Origin: Actinomycetota bacterium
GTDB taxonomy: Bacteria > Actinomycetota > Acidimicrobiia > Acidimicrobiales > Iamiaceae
Direction: 5' to 3'
Assembly: GCA_016185275.1 (NCBI GenBank)
Contig: JACPNX010000003.1
Span: forward strand, 21,896-79,969
Length of the DNA: 58,074 bases
Shown here: one piece after another, positions 8,537 to 15,965 of the stretch
How positions within the stretch are numbered: position 1 is the first letter of the stretch
Layout of the letters: each line of letters begins with the position of its first letter
Position numbers and translations under genes: made by a program
Notes under the pieces: model-generated
The model's input: only the letters and a program-made list of their open reading frames with translations
What the model was told of the DNA's origin: nothing
Database searches by the model: none

Positions 8537-9076
8537 TCACGACCGCATCAGAAGGTCGTAGGCGCTCTGGAACAGGGAGATCTCCTGCTCGTGCTCGTCC
8601 TGGTCGGCGGCCTCGGAGCCGGGACGCCAGAGCTCCGCGCGAGCGCCGTTGCCGACGACGACCACGTCGCGATCGACGCCGATCGCGGCGCGCAGCTCGT
8701 CGGGGAGCGAGAGCCGGCCCTGCACGTCGGGCCGGAAGGTCGTCGTGCGCAGGTGGATCTGGCGCAGGATGGCGGCCGGATCGTCGAGACCCGATTGCGG
8801 GAGTTTGGACCTCGTGTCCTCGACCCAACGCCGGAACTCCGCCGGCGGCAGCACCGCGATGCACGGACCGGCCCACAGGGTCAGGTAGCCACCGGCCGCG
8901 AAGGTGGACCGGAAGATGGCGGGCAGGACGAGGCGCGACTTGGTGTCGAGCGTGTGGCGGAAGCGGCCGGTGAGGCCGCCGTCGGAGACCACCCCGGGCC
9001 CCGCCGCCGCGTCGGCACCGAGCACCCCGGCTGGAGCCCCGCCCGCGATCGGCACCGCCGAGTCCTGCACATCCAC
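8537..9076 (-). CDS. mraZ: MraZ, DNA-binding repressor and first gene of the dcw cluster
   Basis: Ring-forming AbrB/MazE-fold transcription factor that in other bacteria represses its own dcw promoter. Two MraZ half-domains are visible: LTGRFRHTLDTKSRLVLPAIFR and, after FRPDVQG, RLSLPDELRAAIGVDRDVVVVG. The start is the least certain point. GTG at 9076 gives 179 residues and sits seven bases after a good -10 box, so a leaderless message is likely. That leaves about 37 extra residues before the usual MraZ N terminus; an internal GTG near VVSDGGL would give a family-length protein. Confidence 0.88.
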   Translation of the reverse strand: MDVQDSAVPIAGGAPAGVLGADAAAGPGVVSDGGLTGRFRHTLDTKSRLVLPAIFRSTFAAGGYLTLWAGPCIAVLPPAEFRRWVEDTRSKLPQSGLDDPAAILRQIHLRTTTFRPDVQGRLSLPDELRAAIGVDRDVVVVGNGARAELWRPGSEAADQDEHEQEISLFQSAYDLLMRS

Positions 9077-9083
9077 CAGGGCC

Positions 9084-9112
9084 ACCGTATGCCCCACTTT
9101 GACCCACGTCAA
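9084..9112 (-). promoter_or_regulatory. dcw promoter with overlapping MraZ-type GTGGG boxes
   Basis: On the minus strand TTGACG (9112-9107) is followed after 17 bases by TACGGT (9089-9084), close to a sigma-70/SigA consensus. Two GTGGG direct repeats spaced ten bases apart (9107-9103 and 9097-9093) lie between the hexamers. GTGGG/TGGG repeats at ten-base spacing are the known MraZ binding pattern, so autorepression by steric blocking is expected. The -35 lies five bases from the stop of the upstream minus-strand gene, so that operon may read through. Confidence 0.8.
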
Positions 9113-9116
9113 TGAC

Positions 9117-9848
9117 TCAGCGGGGGAAACTCCTCCTCTCTGCCCCACCAGCCCGACGAGCTTGCTGCTCCTCCGCCCCCACGATCCCCGCGATCACGGC
9201 CGCTACCAGCCGGTCGGCCGGTGCGGGCGCCGTGGCGACCGCGGGCGCCAGCGAGCGCCCGGCCCGCTCCCGTGCGCCGGGGGCCAGGGCGAGCAGGCAA
9301 AGCAGGCGCTCGGGCGCCCACTCGACGTGCACGGCGGTCTGGAAGCGCGCCGCGCCGCGGGAGCGGCGCGACGCCACACCGACGATCTTGCGACCCGACC
9401 CCCCGGCCTCGACCACCTCGCCCGGCCCGAGCCCGCCGAAGCACACCAGCCTCGACCAGTCGGTCGTGCACAGCCCACCCCGGTGGACGAGCGCAGGCAC
9501 CCCCAGCTCGGCCAGCGCCTCCACCCAGGCGCCGCCGAGCCAGTGCGACGACCGGCTCACGTCGTCGTCCCACAGCGCATCGCCGCGCGGCACCACGACG
9601 TCGACCCACAGCGCCCCACCGGGCTCGAGCAGCACCGCTCCACCCCCGGTGCGCCGCCGCACCACCTCCACACCCGCGGCCCGTGCGGCCGACCGATCCA
9701 CGACGGATTCCGGCTGGGTGCTTCCGAGCACGAGCGCCGGGCGATCCACCTCCAGCACCCAGATCGACCGGCGGGCCGGGTCCGGCACCTCCCGCCCGTG
9801 CAGGTCAGCCGCCGAGCCGCGCCGGTGCTCGACGTCCCAGCCCGTCAC
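9117..9848 (-). CDS. Biotin/lipoate A/B protein ligase family protein
   Basis: Cytoplasmic protein of 243 residues with the LplA/BirA catalytic fold: VLGSTQPESVV, the nucleotide/acyl loop RRRTGGGAVLLEPG, and GRKIVGVASRRSRGAARFQ, where the Lys in the GRKIVG segment corresponds to the conserved lysine of lipoate ligases. It probably attaches or transfers lipoyl or another acyl group to a carrier protein; the exact acceptor is not visible. The GTG start at 9848 overlaps the menC stop (GTGA), so it is co-translated with menC and the HNH gene. Confidence 0.75.
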   Translation of the reverse strand: MTGWDVEHRRGSAADLHGREVPDPARRSIWVLEVDRPALVLGSTQPESVVDRSAARAAGVEVVRRRTGGGAVLLEPGGALWVDVVVPRGDALWDDDVSRSSHWLGGAWVEALAELGVPALVHRGGLCTTDWSRLVCFGGLGPGEVVEAGGSGRKIVGVASRRSRGAARFQTAVHVEWAPERLLCLLALAPGARERAGRSLAPAVATAPAPADRLVAAVIAGIVGAEEQQARRAGGAERRSFPR

Positions 9849-10945
9849 CGGGCCAGCTCGACCACGTCCGTCGTGCACGCAGCGAGCCGCTCGAGGTCCA
9901 CGTCGACGCCGAGCCCGGAACCGCAGGGCACGCACACGTGGGCCGCGCTCGAGGCGGCGCCGACGGCGGGCACGACGATGTCGTGCGCGAAGTAGCGGTC
10001 GGAGGGTCCGAGATCCGTCGGCAGGTCGCCGGGAAGCACGGAGGCGACGGCCAGCGCGGCCGCCCGGCCGACCCCTGTCTCCAGCATCCCGCCCACGAAG
10101 ACGGCGACACCCGCCGCCGCCGCCAGACTCGCCGCCTCGAGCGCGGCTCGCGGGCCGCCCAGCCGCGCCGGCTTGAGGTTCACGACGCCGGCCGCGTGCA
10201 GGGCCAGCGCGGTGCGCACGGTGCCCGGAGCGTCGAGCGCCTCGTCCAGCGCGACGGGGGTGGCGAGCCGGCCGGCCGCAGTCGCGGCCGCGGTGAGGTC
10301 GGCGGGATCGGTGGGTTGCTCGAGGTAGGCGAGGCCGAGGTCGTCGAGCGCCAGGAGGGCTCGGGCGTGGTCCGGGTCGTCGAGGTCGTAGGTTCCGTTG
10401 GCGTCGGCGGCGATGAAGCGGTCGGGCCAGGCGGCGCGCGCCGCGGCCAGCGGCTCGAGGTCCCAACCGGGGGCGATCTTGATTTTGACGGGCCCGGGCG
10501 CACCGTCGACCCGGGCGAGCACCTCGTCGACCGATCGGCCGAGGCCGACGACCGTGCAGGACAGGACCTCACGTCGGGCGGCGCCGAGGTGCCCGGCGAG
10601 CGAGCGCCCGGCGCGCCGGCAGAACGCGTCGAGACGTGCCGTCTCGACGGCGGCCGTCGCCATCGGGTGCCCCCGCACGCCGCTCGGACGGCCGGCGAGG
10701 ACGGCAGGCACGAGGTGGTCGCGCAGCACGAGCCAGGCTCCGTCGGTCCACTCCGACGTGTACGTGGGAGCCGACAGGGCGGAGCACTCGCCCCACCCGA
10801 CCGCACCGTCGGCCTCGTCGACGCGCACGATCACCACGTCGCGGTCGGCCTCGGTCCCCGTGGCCGTGATGTGCGGGTGGCGTAGCGGCAACCGGACCCG
10901 TCGAAGCTCCACGCGGCGCGGAGGTGGGCCCGCGGGCGGGGTCAC
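9845..10945 (-). CDS. menC: o-Succinylbenzoate synthase MenC (enolase superfamily)
   Basis: Predicted menaquinone-pathway dehydratase, 366 residues. Enolase-superfamily features: an N-terminal capping domain, the KxK acid/base pair (VKIKIAPG), metal ligands in ADANGTY, EQP and ALDEAL, the second lysine in NLKPARLGG, and a C-terminal GGMLETGVGRAAALAVASVLPG stretch typical of the OSBS/N-acylamino-acid racemase branch. That branch is promiscuous, so racemase activity is possible; no other men gene is present here. The GTG start at 10945 overlaps the HNH gene stop by four bases. Confidence 0.8.
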   Translation of the reverse strand: MTPPAGPPPRRVELRRVRLPLRHPHITATGTEADRDVVIVRVDEADGAVGWGECSALSAPTYTSEWTDGAWLVLRDHLVPAVLAGRPSGVRGHPMATAAVETARLDAFCRRAGRSLAGHLGAARREVLSCTVVGLGRSVDEVLARVDGAPGPVKIKIAPGWDLEPLAAARAAWPDRFIAADANGTYDLDDPDHARALLALDDLGLAYLEQPTDPADLTAAATAAGRLATPVALDEALDAPGTVRTALALHAAGVVNLKPARLGGPRAALEAASLAAAAGVAVFVGGMLETGVGRAAALAVASVLPGDLPTDLGPSDRYFAHDIVVPAVGAASSAAHVCVPCGSGLGVDVDLERLAACTTDVVELAR

Positions 10946-11436
10946 GCCGCTCGCAGGTACGGCTGCCAGTCGGCGGGGACGTGCCCGACCGAGGTCAGGA
11001 CCCAGGCGTCGGGGCGAGCGGGCACGGGCCGGCGATGCAGGGCCAGGCCCGCCTCGTCGAGGAGACGGTCACCCTTGCGGAGGTTGCATCGGCGGCACGC
11101 GGCGACCACGTTCTCCCAGGTGTGCCCCCCGCCCCGGCTCCGCGGCACGACGTGGTCGAGCGTCTCCGCGGCCGCGCCGCAGTACTGGCAGCTGTGGCCG
11201 TCCCTGATGAAGACGCCGCGCCGGCTGAGCGCGACCCGGCGCTCGTAGGGCACCCGCACGAGGTGGCGGAGGCGCACCACAGACGGCACCGCCACCGCCA
11301 GCCGCTCCGAGTGGAGGACGACGTCGGACTCGTGGACGAGGTCGGCCTTGTCGGCGAGCACCAACACGACCGCCCGGCACCCGGCCACGACGCTCAGCGG
11401 CTCGTAGGTCGCGTTCAGCACGAGCGCCCGGCTCAT
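10942..11436 (-). CDS. HNH endonuclease family protein
   Basis: 164-residue protein. The N-terminal half begins SRALVLNATYEPLSVV, typical of a widespread actinobacterial HNH family. The C-terminal half has a zinc-binding HNH core: CQYCG, LDHVVPRSRGG, NVVAACRRCNLRKGDR. These families are usually chromosomal and not linked to introns or restriction loci; the substrate is unknown. ATG at 11436 follows a TAGGGT box by eight bases with no ribosome site, so translation is probably leaderless. First gene of a three-gene coupled unit with menC and the ligase-fold gene. Confidence 0.85.
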   Translation of the reverse strand: MSRALVLNATYEPLSVVAGCRAVVLVLADKADLVHESDVVLHSERLAVAVPSVVRLRHLVRVPYERRVALSRRGVFIRDGHSCQYCGAAAETLDHVVPRSRGGGHTWENVVAACRRCNLRKGDRLLDEAGLALHRRPVPARPDAWVLTSVGHVPADWQPYLRAA

Positions 11437-11444
11437 GGCGGCGA

Positions 11445-11450
11445 ACCCTA
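11445..11450 (-). promoter_or_regulatory. -10 box for the HNH-menC-ligase operon
   Basis: TAGGGT (11450-11445) ends eight bases before the HNH start codon, with no recognisable -35. It fits the leaderless-promoter pattern seen repeatedly in this window. Confidence 0.5.
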
Positions 11451-11511
11451 GTTGCGAGCCGGGCGGCGGAGTCGGCTGTTCCGAACGCCGCCCGACCCGC
11501 ATGATCGCCGG

Positions 11512-12627
11512 TCAGCCGGGGGCGCCTCGGCGCCGCGCCCCCCACCAGGCGCCCCCGCCGAGCACCGACGCGATGACGGCCAGCGCAACCAGGGAGGCGA
11601 GCAGAGGGCCGCCGCCGTTGGAGCCGGATTCCCCTGACGCCGGAGCGCCGGTGCGGGCCGAGGCCGCTGCCTGGTCAGCGCCGCCGCCCGGCTGCGACCC
11701 GCTCGCCCCGGTGGATCGACCACCGGACCCCGAGGCGGCCGGACCCGACGATCCGCTGCCGACCCCGCCCGTACCTGTCGCCGTCCTGGGAGCGCCCGGC
11801 GACGTGGAGTCCGGCCGGGAGGGGCTGCCCGTGGTCGGCACCGGCGCGTCCGTGGAGCCACCTCGGCTCGCCGGCGGTGCGGAGGCTGGCGGACCCGGTG
11901 AACCTGCGCCGCCGGACGACGGGGCGCCGGGCGAACCGGGCGCCGCCGTGGTGGCGGTCGGCGCCGGCGGCCGTGGCGCCGAGGTGGCGGTGGCAGCCGT
12001 CGTCGAGGTGGTCGTGGTGGCCGGGGCGCTGGGCGGCGGCGGTGTTGAGCTCGACCCCCAGCGCCACTGCTCGAGCGCGCCGGCCGACACCGTCGAGGCG
12101 CTCGGGCCCACCGACGAGTAGCGGCCGTTGCGGAAGTACGCCCAGTACTTCGGCGACTGGCAGGTCAGGCAGGCGCTGCCCGGTTCGCAGCCGATCCTCG
12201 GGTGGGACTGCTGGGGGCCACCGACTGCGCACACGGCCTGGCCGAGGCTCCCGTAACCGGTCGTCACGGGCACGAACCCGGCCCGCTGCAGTGCGGCCAG
12301 GCCCGAGATGGAACCGTCGACGTTGATGGTGCGCAGCACCACGTGACCGTCGGAGTAGTCCACCTGGACCCGGGCCGTGCCCGCCGCCCCGGCCGGGATG
12401 GCCCGCCCGGGGCCGTACGGGCCGAGCAGCACGGCGACGGCGAGGGCGACCAGCGACGCCACCCGGGCGATGCCTCGCGCACGGGCCGCCGGCCCAGCCG
12501 GGGCAGCCGGGGCGGCCGCTGCCGCCGGTGCAGCCGGGGCAGCCGGGGCGGCCGGGGCAGCCGGGGCAGCCGGGGCGGCCGCTGCCGCCGGTGCAGCCGG
12601 GCCATGGCGGCGCGGTGGCGCAGTCAT
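11512..12627 (-). CDS. Membrane-anchored protein with transcobalamin-beta (DUF4430)-like domain
   Basis: 371 residues. Order: a low-complexity Ala-Pro N-tail (residues ~8-45, coded by a DNA minisatellite), a hydrophobic export helix (~50-70), a globular domain (~75-185), a Pro/Thr/Ser/Gly-rich stalk (~185-335), and a C-terminal transmembrane helix ending WWGARRRGAPG. The globular domain shows a beta-rich start (VQVDYSDGHVVLRTINVD), GLAALQRAGF, YGSLGQAVCAVGG, three further cysteines (CEPGSACLTC), KYWAYFRNGRYSSVGPSAS and EQWRW. Its layout resembles the C-terminal beta domain of transcobalamin/DUF4430 proteins, where an aromatic strand contacts cobalamin. ATG at 12627 overlaps the toroid gene stop (ATGA), placing it under the same cobalamin riboswitch. 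Cobalamin binding is inference. Confidence 0.65.
   Translation of the reverse strand: MTAPPRRHGPAAPAAAAAPAAPAAPAAPAAPAAPAAAAAPAAPAGPAARARGIARVASLVALAVAVLLGPYGPGRAIPAGAAGTARVQVDYSDGHVVLRTINVDGSISGLAALQRAGFVPVTTGYGSLGQAVCAVGGPQQSHPRIGCEPGSACLTCQSPKYWAYFRNGRYSSVGPSASTVSAGALEQWRWGSSSTPPPPSAPATTTTSTTAATATSAPRPPAPTATTAAPGSPGAPSSGGAGSPGPPASAPPASRGGSTDAPVPTTGSPSRPDSTSPGAPRTATGTGGVGSGSSGPAASGSGGRSTGASGSQPGGGADQAAASARTGAPASGESGSNGGGPLLASLVALAVIASVLGGGAWWGARRRGAPG
12482..12602. repeat. Ala/Pro-coding minisatellite
   Basis: Tandem GC-rich units built from GCCGGGGCAGCCGGGGCGGCC and variants, including a larger unit that contains GCTGCCGCCGGTGCAG and occurs twice. It codes the APAAPAAP tail of the DUF4430-like protein in frame. 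Likely length-variable by slippage. Confidence 0.8.
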
Positions 12628-14462
12628 GCCGACGCCGCCACGAGGCCGGCGTACTCCGCCGACGCGACGAGGCCGGCGAGGACCTGCTCGACCGTGCCGC
12701 CCGAGCCCAGTCGATCCGACCAGTAGGCGAGGCCGGCGTCGTCGGCCGGCCGACGCAGCAACGCGAGGTAGCGGCCGCGGACGATGCGCCGGCGTCCTTC
12801 GCCGCTGCCGAGCAGCGCGCGAGCCACCTCGGTGCGCGTGGTCCCGGACGCGATGCGAGCCACCCAGTACGAGCGGCCGGCCGGGTCGGCGCTACGCCCC
12901 AGCACCTCCTGGTAGGCCGCGTCCACCCACGTTGCATCGTCGCGGCCGACGGTCCCCGAGCCGAAGTACTCGTCGGACCCGAGCACGGCGCCCTGCACCC
13001 CGACCCACCCGTCCTGCGCGGCGATGGCCGACAGGGCGGTGCGGTCGGCGTCCGTGGGCGGGCGGCCGAGCAGGCGGACCACCGCGGCGTCGATCACTCG
13101 GCCGCGGTACTCGGCCGACCCGACGAGGGCGCGGGCCAGCCACGACCGGCTGCGACCGGCCCGGAGCCGGTCGGTGAAGAAGGCCTCGCCGCTCGCGTCG
13201 GCCAGGCGGCCGAGGAGGTCGCGGTAGGCGGCGTGCACGAAGTCTCTCGGCGCGGCGGCGGAGGCGAAGGGACGGGTGCCCGACGGGAACGGCAGCCGGT
13301 CCCACAGGAGCGCCTCGATGGCCTGAGAGGTTCCGAAGGTGTTGACTCCGAACTCATCGCCGGGCGAGGCGATGTGGCCGTCGGGTGCCTGGGCTCGGGC
13401 CAGCGCGGTCAGCGGCGAGTCGTACGGGACGCCGGCCCACGCCTCGGCCACGGTCGCCCGCCAGCGGGCCCGGGCGGGCAGGTTCGTGGCGGCGCGCACG
13501 CCGAGCACGGCGAGCGCGGTGGAGTTCGGGTTGCCGTCGTCGAACGGCGACCCCCACAGGCCCGAGCCGCTCTGGCCCTCGGCGAGCAGGGCCAGGGCGC
13601 GCCCCACGGCCGGGTCGGTGGCCGGCACGCTCGCGCCGACGAGTGCCTGGAGGGCCAGCCCGGTGGTGTCCGGGTCGAGCCCGCTCGCGGACGGGTCGCC
13701 CGCGAAGCCCCAACCGCCGTCGGCCTGCTGCGCGTCGCGGATGGACTGGACCAGGGCCTCGGGCACGGCCTGCCCGGCAGCGTCGAGCGCGACGGCGGCG
13801 AACAGCTTGCCGTTGAATGTGAGCCCGGCGTACGACTGATCGGCCCCGGCCGCGGCGCGCAAGGTGCCGAGCAGGTCGACCGGCGTGGGGCTGTCGGCGG
13901 ACGGATCGACATCGGCAGGGTCGAGTCCGAGCGGCGCGACGTCGAGCGCGATCAGCTTCGCCGCCTGGCCGGGGTTGGCGCCGCCACTCGATCCGGCCAG
14001 GACGCCCTCGGCCAGGTCGTCGAGCGCGTCGAGGGGCGTCTTGGCCGTCGTGGCCTGGCGCACGGCGGCCACGGCGGCCCGGGCCTCGGCCGCGCTCCAC
14101 GTCTCGTCGCTCTGGGCTGCGGCGGCGATGGCCAGGATGGCGTCGGGCGTCTCGAAGCCGGGAAAGCCGACCGTGTCGAAGCCGCCATCGGGCTGCTGCT
14201 GCGACTCGAGCCAGGCGATGGCCGCCGGTACGACGTCGGCCGGCGCGGAAGTCCCGCCCGGCGCGGCGGCCGGGGCGGTCTCGGCGGCCGGAGCGGCGGC
14301 GGGCGCGGCGGGGGTGGTCTGCCTGGCACGGCCCGGCCAGACGACCGAGCGGGCCGAGCGGGCCGGGGTGGCCGCGCCGGTCGCGGCCGGCGCCACCAGC
14401 GCCGCGCCGGGCAGGGCCAGCGCCAAGGCGCCGGCAAGGGGTGCGATCCGAAGACGTCGCAT
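12624..14462 (-). CDS. Exported alpha-toroid protein with C-terminal DUF4214 repeats
   Basis: 612 residues. A signal peptide (residues 1-~28) and Ala/Pro linker precede an alpha/alpha-toroid region (~75-390) with QW-type repeats of the terpene-cyclase/prenyltransferase/intrinsic-factor clan: ESQQQPDGGFDTVGF, AQQADGGWGFAGD, GLWGSPFDDGNP and AQAPDGHIASPGDEFG. Residues ~395-610 hold three to four DUF4214 units (FVHAAYRDLLGRLADASGEAFF, WVDAAYQEVLGRSADPAGRSYW, LRRPADDAGLAYW). No DxDD catalytic motif is seen, so a binding rather than cyclase role is likely. An excellent AGGAGG site (14473-14468) sets the ATG at 14462. The gene is headed by a cobalamin riboswitch and coupled to the DUF4430-like gene; transcobalamin itself combines an alpha toroid and a beta domain. 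Ligand binding is inferred. Confidence 0.72.
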   Translation of the reverse strand: MRRLRIAPLAGALALALPGAALVAPAATGAATPARSARSVVWPGRARQTTPAAPAAAPAAETAPAAAPGGTSAPADVVPAAIAWLESQQQPDGGFDTVGFPGFETPDAILAIAAAAQSDETWSAAEARAAVAAVRQATTAKTPLDALDDLAEGVLAGSSGGANPGQAAKLIALDVAPLGLDPADVDPSADSPTPVDLLGTLRAAAGADQSYAGLTFNGKLFAAVALDAAGQAVPEALVQSIRDAQQADGGWGFAGDPSASGLDPDTTGLALQALVGASVPATDPAVGRALALLAEGQSGSGLWGSPFDDGNPNSTALAVLGVRAATNLPARARWRATVAEAWAGVPYDSPLTALARAQAPDGHIASPGDEFGVNTFGTSQAIEALLWDRLPFPSGTRPFASAAAPRDFVHAAYRDLLGRLADASGEAFFTDRLRAGRSRSWLARALVGSAEYRGRVIDAAVVRLLGRPPTDADRTALSAIAAQDGWVGVQGAVLGSDEYFGSGTVGRDDATWVDAAYQEVLGRSADPAGRSYWVARIASGTTRTEVARALLGSGEGRRRIVRGRYLALLRRPADDAGLAYWSDRLGSGGTVEQVLAGLVASAEYAGLVAASA

Positions 14463-14539
14463 GGTTACCTCCTGGCCCTGTTCCACGAGGGCCGTCGGGC
14501 CGCGGGTGCGGCCGCCAGTGGGGCGATCGGCTCGATGGC

Positions 14540-14690
14540 CGGGCAGGGCGGGTCACCTGGCTCACGGCCCGGAGGCCGCTCACAGCTGCGGGTCAGCGCC
14601 GGACTTGCACCGGCTTCCCCCGTCACCCCGGGTTGTCTCGGTCCCGGGAACGACCGCCCGCAACATCCGGGTTGCGGGCGACCTCTACCG
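14540..14690 (-). promoter_or_regulatory. Cobalamin (B12) riboswitch upstream of the toroid/DUF4430 operon
   Basis: On the minus strand the conserved aptamer core is complete: GGGGAAGCCGGTGCAAG running into TCCGGCGCTG (14620-14594), CCCGCAGCTGTGA (14592-14580), and the B12 box GAGCCAGGTGACCCGCC (14563-14547). These match the class-wide consensus (GGGAA-GCCGGTG-AA-TCCGG-GCTG-CCCGCA-CTGT plus AGCCAGGAGACC-type box). A stem GGCCCT/AGGGCC (14493-14488 with 14479-14474) directly abuts the Shine-Dalgarno AGGAGG, suggesting translational control of the toroid gene. Outer-stem limits are approximate. Cobalamin would be expected to repress. Confidence 0.93.
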
Positions 14691-14692
14691 GT

Positions 14693-14726
14693 TGCGTACC
14701 GTACGCAGCCGCGCCCACGGGGCCAA
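14693..14726 (-). promoter_or_regulatory. Riboswitch promoter with a 15-bp palindrome on the -10
   Basis: TTGGCC (14726-14721), 17-base spacer, TACGGT (14703-14698) on the minus strand; the predicted transcript begins near 14691, just before the aptamer. A perfect palindrome TGCGTAC-C-GTACGCA (14693-14707) covers the -10. On the plus strand the same bases offer TACCGT, so a divergent promoter for the ECF operon could share the site. A bound regulator would then affect both operons. Confidence 0.55.
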
Positions 14727-14852
14727 ACTCGCACCCGAGAGCGCCACGGCGGCACGGGGACGGAGCCGACCTGACCGGCACGGCCGGCGGACCGTTCGGT
14801 CCCGGCGGGCCATGCTGGGTTCGGCAGGCTCGCCCGCCGGGCCGCACTCACC

Positions 14853-15965
14853 ATGATCACCTCCGACCGCACCGACGTTCCCGCCCTGCACTCGCTGGCC
14901 TGGCTGGCGTGGGCCCTGGCCGCGGCGGCGAGCGTGCAGATCGCGCCGAGCCCCCTGTACGTGGCCGTCGTCGTGGCCGTCTGCCTGGCCGTCGTGATGG
15001 TGCACCGGCGCCCGGAGCCGGCCGCTCGGGCCTTCCCGGTGCTGCTCGGTCTGGCCACCACCTTCGTCGCCGTCCGCGTCGTGTTGACGGTGTTGACGGT
15101 CCACGGCAGCGGCGGTGCGGGCGTGCTGGTCCGGCTCCCGCAGATCACCCTGCCGCGCCTGCTCGGCGGGTTCGCGGTGGGCGGCGCGGTCTCCTGGTCC
15201 GTGGCCTGGCAGGCGGCGGCCGAAGGGCTCGTGGTCGTCGGCGTGATGGCCGCGTTCGGAGCGTTCAACGCGGTGGCGTCGCCGCACGAGCTGCTCCAGC
15301 GCGTGCCTCGGGCCTTCCACGAACCCGCGCTGGTGCTGAGCGTCGCGCTGGCCTTCGTGCCGGCGACCATGGAGGCCGCAGCCGCCGTGCGCGAGGCGGA
15401 CCGGGCCCGCACGGCCGGGCAGGCGGTGCGACGAGGGCGTCTGGTGCGCCAGGTCGTCCCGGTGCTCGAGACCGGCCTCGAGCGGGCCGTGCACCTGGCC
15501 GAGTCGATGGACGCCCGCGGGTTCGGCCGGGCCGCGCCTGCGCCCGGCGAGCAGGTCGCGGCGTGGGTCGGACTGGCGGGAACGTTGTCCCTCGGCGGTG
15601 CACTCGTGGCGCTGGTCGGCCGGGCCAGCACCGTCGCGCTGCTTCTCGGCGGGGCCGGGCTCGGCTGCCTGGCGCTGGCCGTCGCCTTCGCCTCGGTCGG
15701 CTGGGGGCGCTCGCCGGCGTACCGGCGCCGGGCAACCGACCGGCGGGACCGGCTCGTCGCGCTCGCCGCGCTGGCGGCCCCCGTCGGCCTGGTGGTCTTC
15801 GACCGCCTCGGCGACGGCTCGCTGCGCTGGCGGGCCGCCTTGCCGCTCCGGCCGCCGACGCTCCATGCCGGGCCGGTCGCCGCCCTGCTCCTGCTGGCGG
15901 CGCCGCTGCTCGTGGCCCCGGGCGGGAACCGCGGCGCCGCGCCGGGCCAGGAGGCGGGCCGGTGA
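14853..15965 (+). CDS. ecfT: ECF transporter transmembrane subunit T (EcfT/CbiQ-like)
   Basis: Integral membrane coupling subunit of an energy-coupling-factor vitamin importer, 370 residues. It has several hydrophobic helices, and the cytoplasmic coupling segment ends ESMDARGFGR, the Ala-Arg-Gly signature by which T proteins dock the ATPases. No strong ribosome site is seen before ATG 14853. The 3' end overlaps the ATPase gene (GTGA). Divergent from the cobalamin-riboswitch operon, which points to cobalamin or a precursor as cargo; the riboswitch itself faces the other way. Confidence 0.85.
   Translation: MITSDRTDVPALHSLAWLAWALAAAASVQIAPSPLYVAVVVAVCLAVVMVHRRPEPAARAFPVLLGLATTFVAVRVVLTVLTVHGSGGAGVLVRLPQITLPRLLGGFAVGGAVSWSVAWQAAAEGLVVVGVMAAFGAFNAVASPHELLQRVPRAFHEPALVLSVALAFVPATMEAAAAVREADRARTAGQAVRRGRLVRQVVPVLETGLERAVHLAESMDARGFGRAAPAPGEQVAAWVGLAGTLSLGGALVALVGRASTVALLLGGAGLGCLALAVAFASVGWGRSPAYRRRATDRRDRLVALAALAAPVGLVVFDRLGDGSLRWRAALPLRPPTLHAGPVAALLLLAAPLLVAPGGNRGAAPGQEAGR

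Noticed and set aside
10942..11436. Homing endonuclease or mobile intron
   Set aside because: The HNH gene is operonic with menC, belongs to a common stand-alone actinobacterial family, and no intron or intein boundary is visible.
12482..12602. Possible CRISPR or clustered repeat array
   Set aside because: Units are short, contiguous and in coding phase with no spacers; it is a coding minisatellite.
12624..14462. Terpene/squalene cyclase
   Set aside because: QW-type repeats are present, but no DxDD or similar catalytic acid motif is seen and the protein has a signal peptide.
14640..14852. A second cobalamin riboswitch on the plus strand for the ECF operon
   Set aside because: Only the minus strand carries the aptamer core and B12 box; nothing similar precedes ecfT in the plus direction.
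14441..15961. Extension of the ECF ATPase frame far upstream of its GTG
   Set aside because: The upstream frame overlaps ecfT and the riboswitch and reads Arg-Gly-rich filler; the GTGA overlap at 15962 is the natural start.
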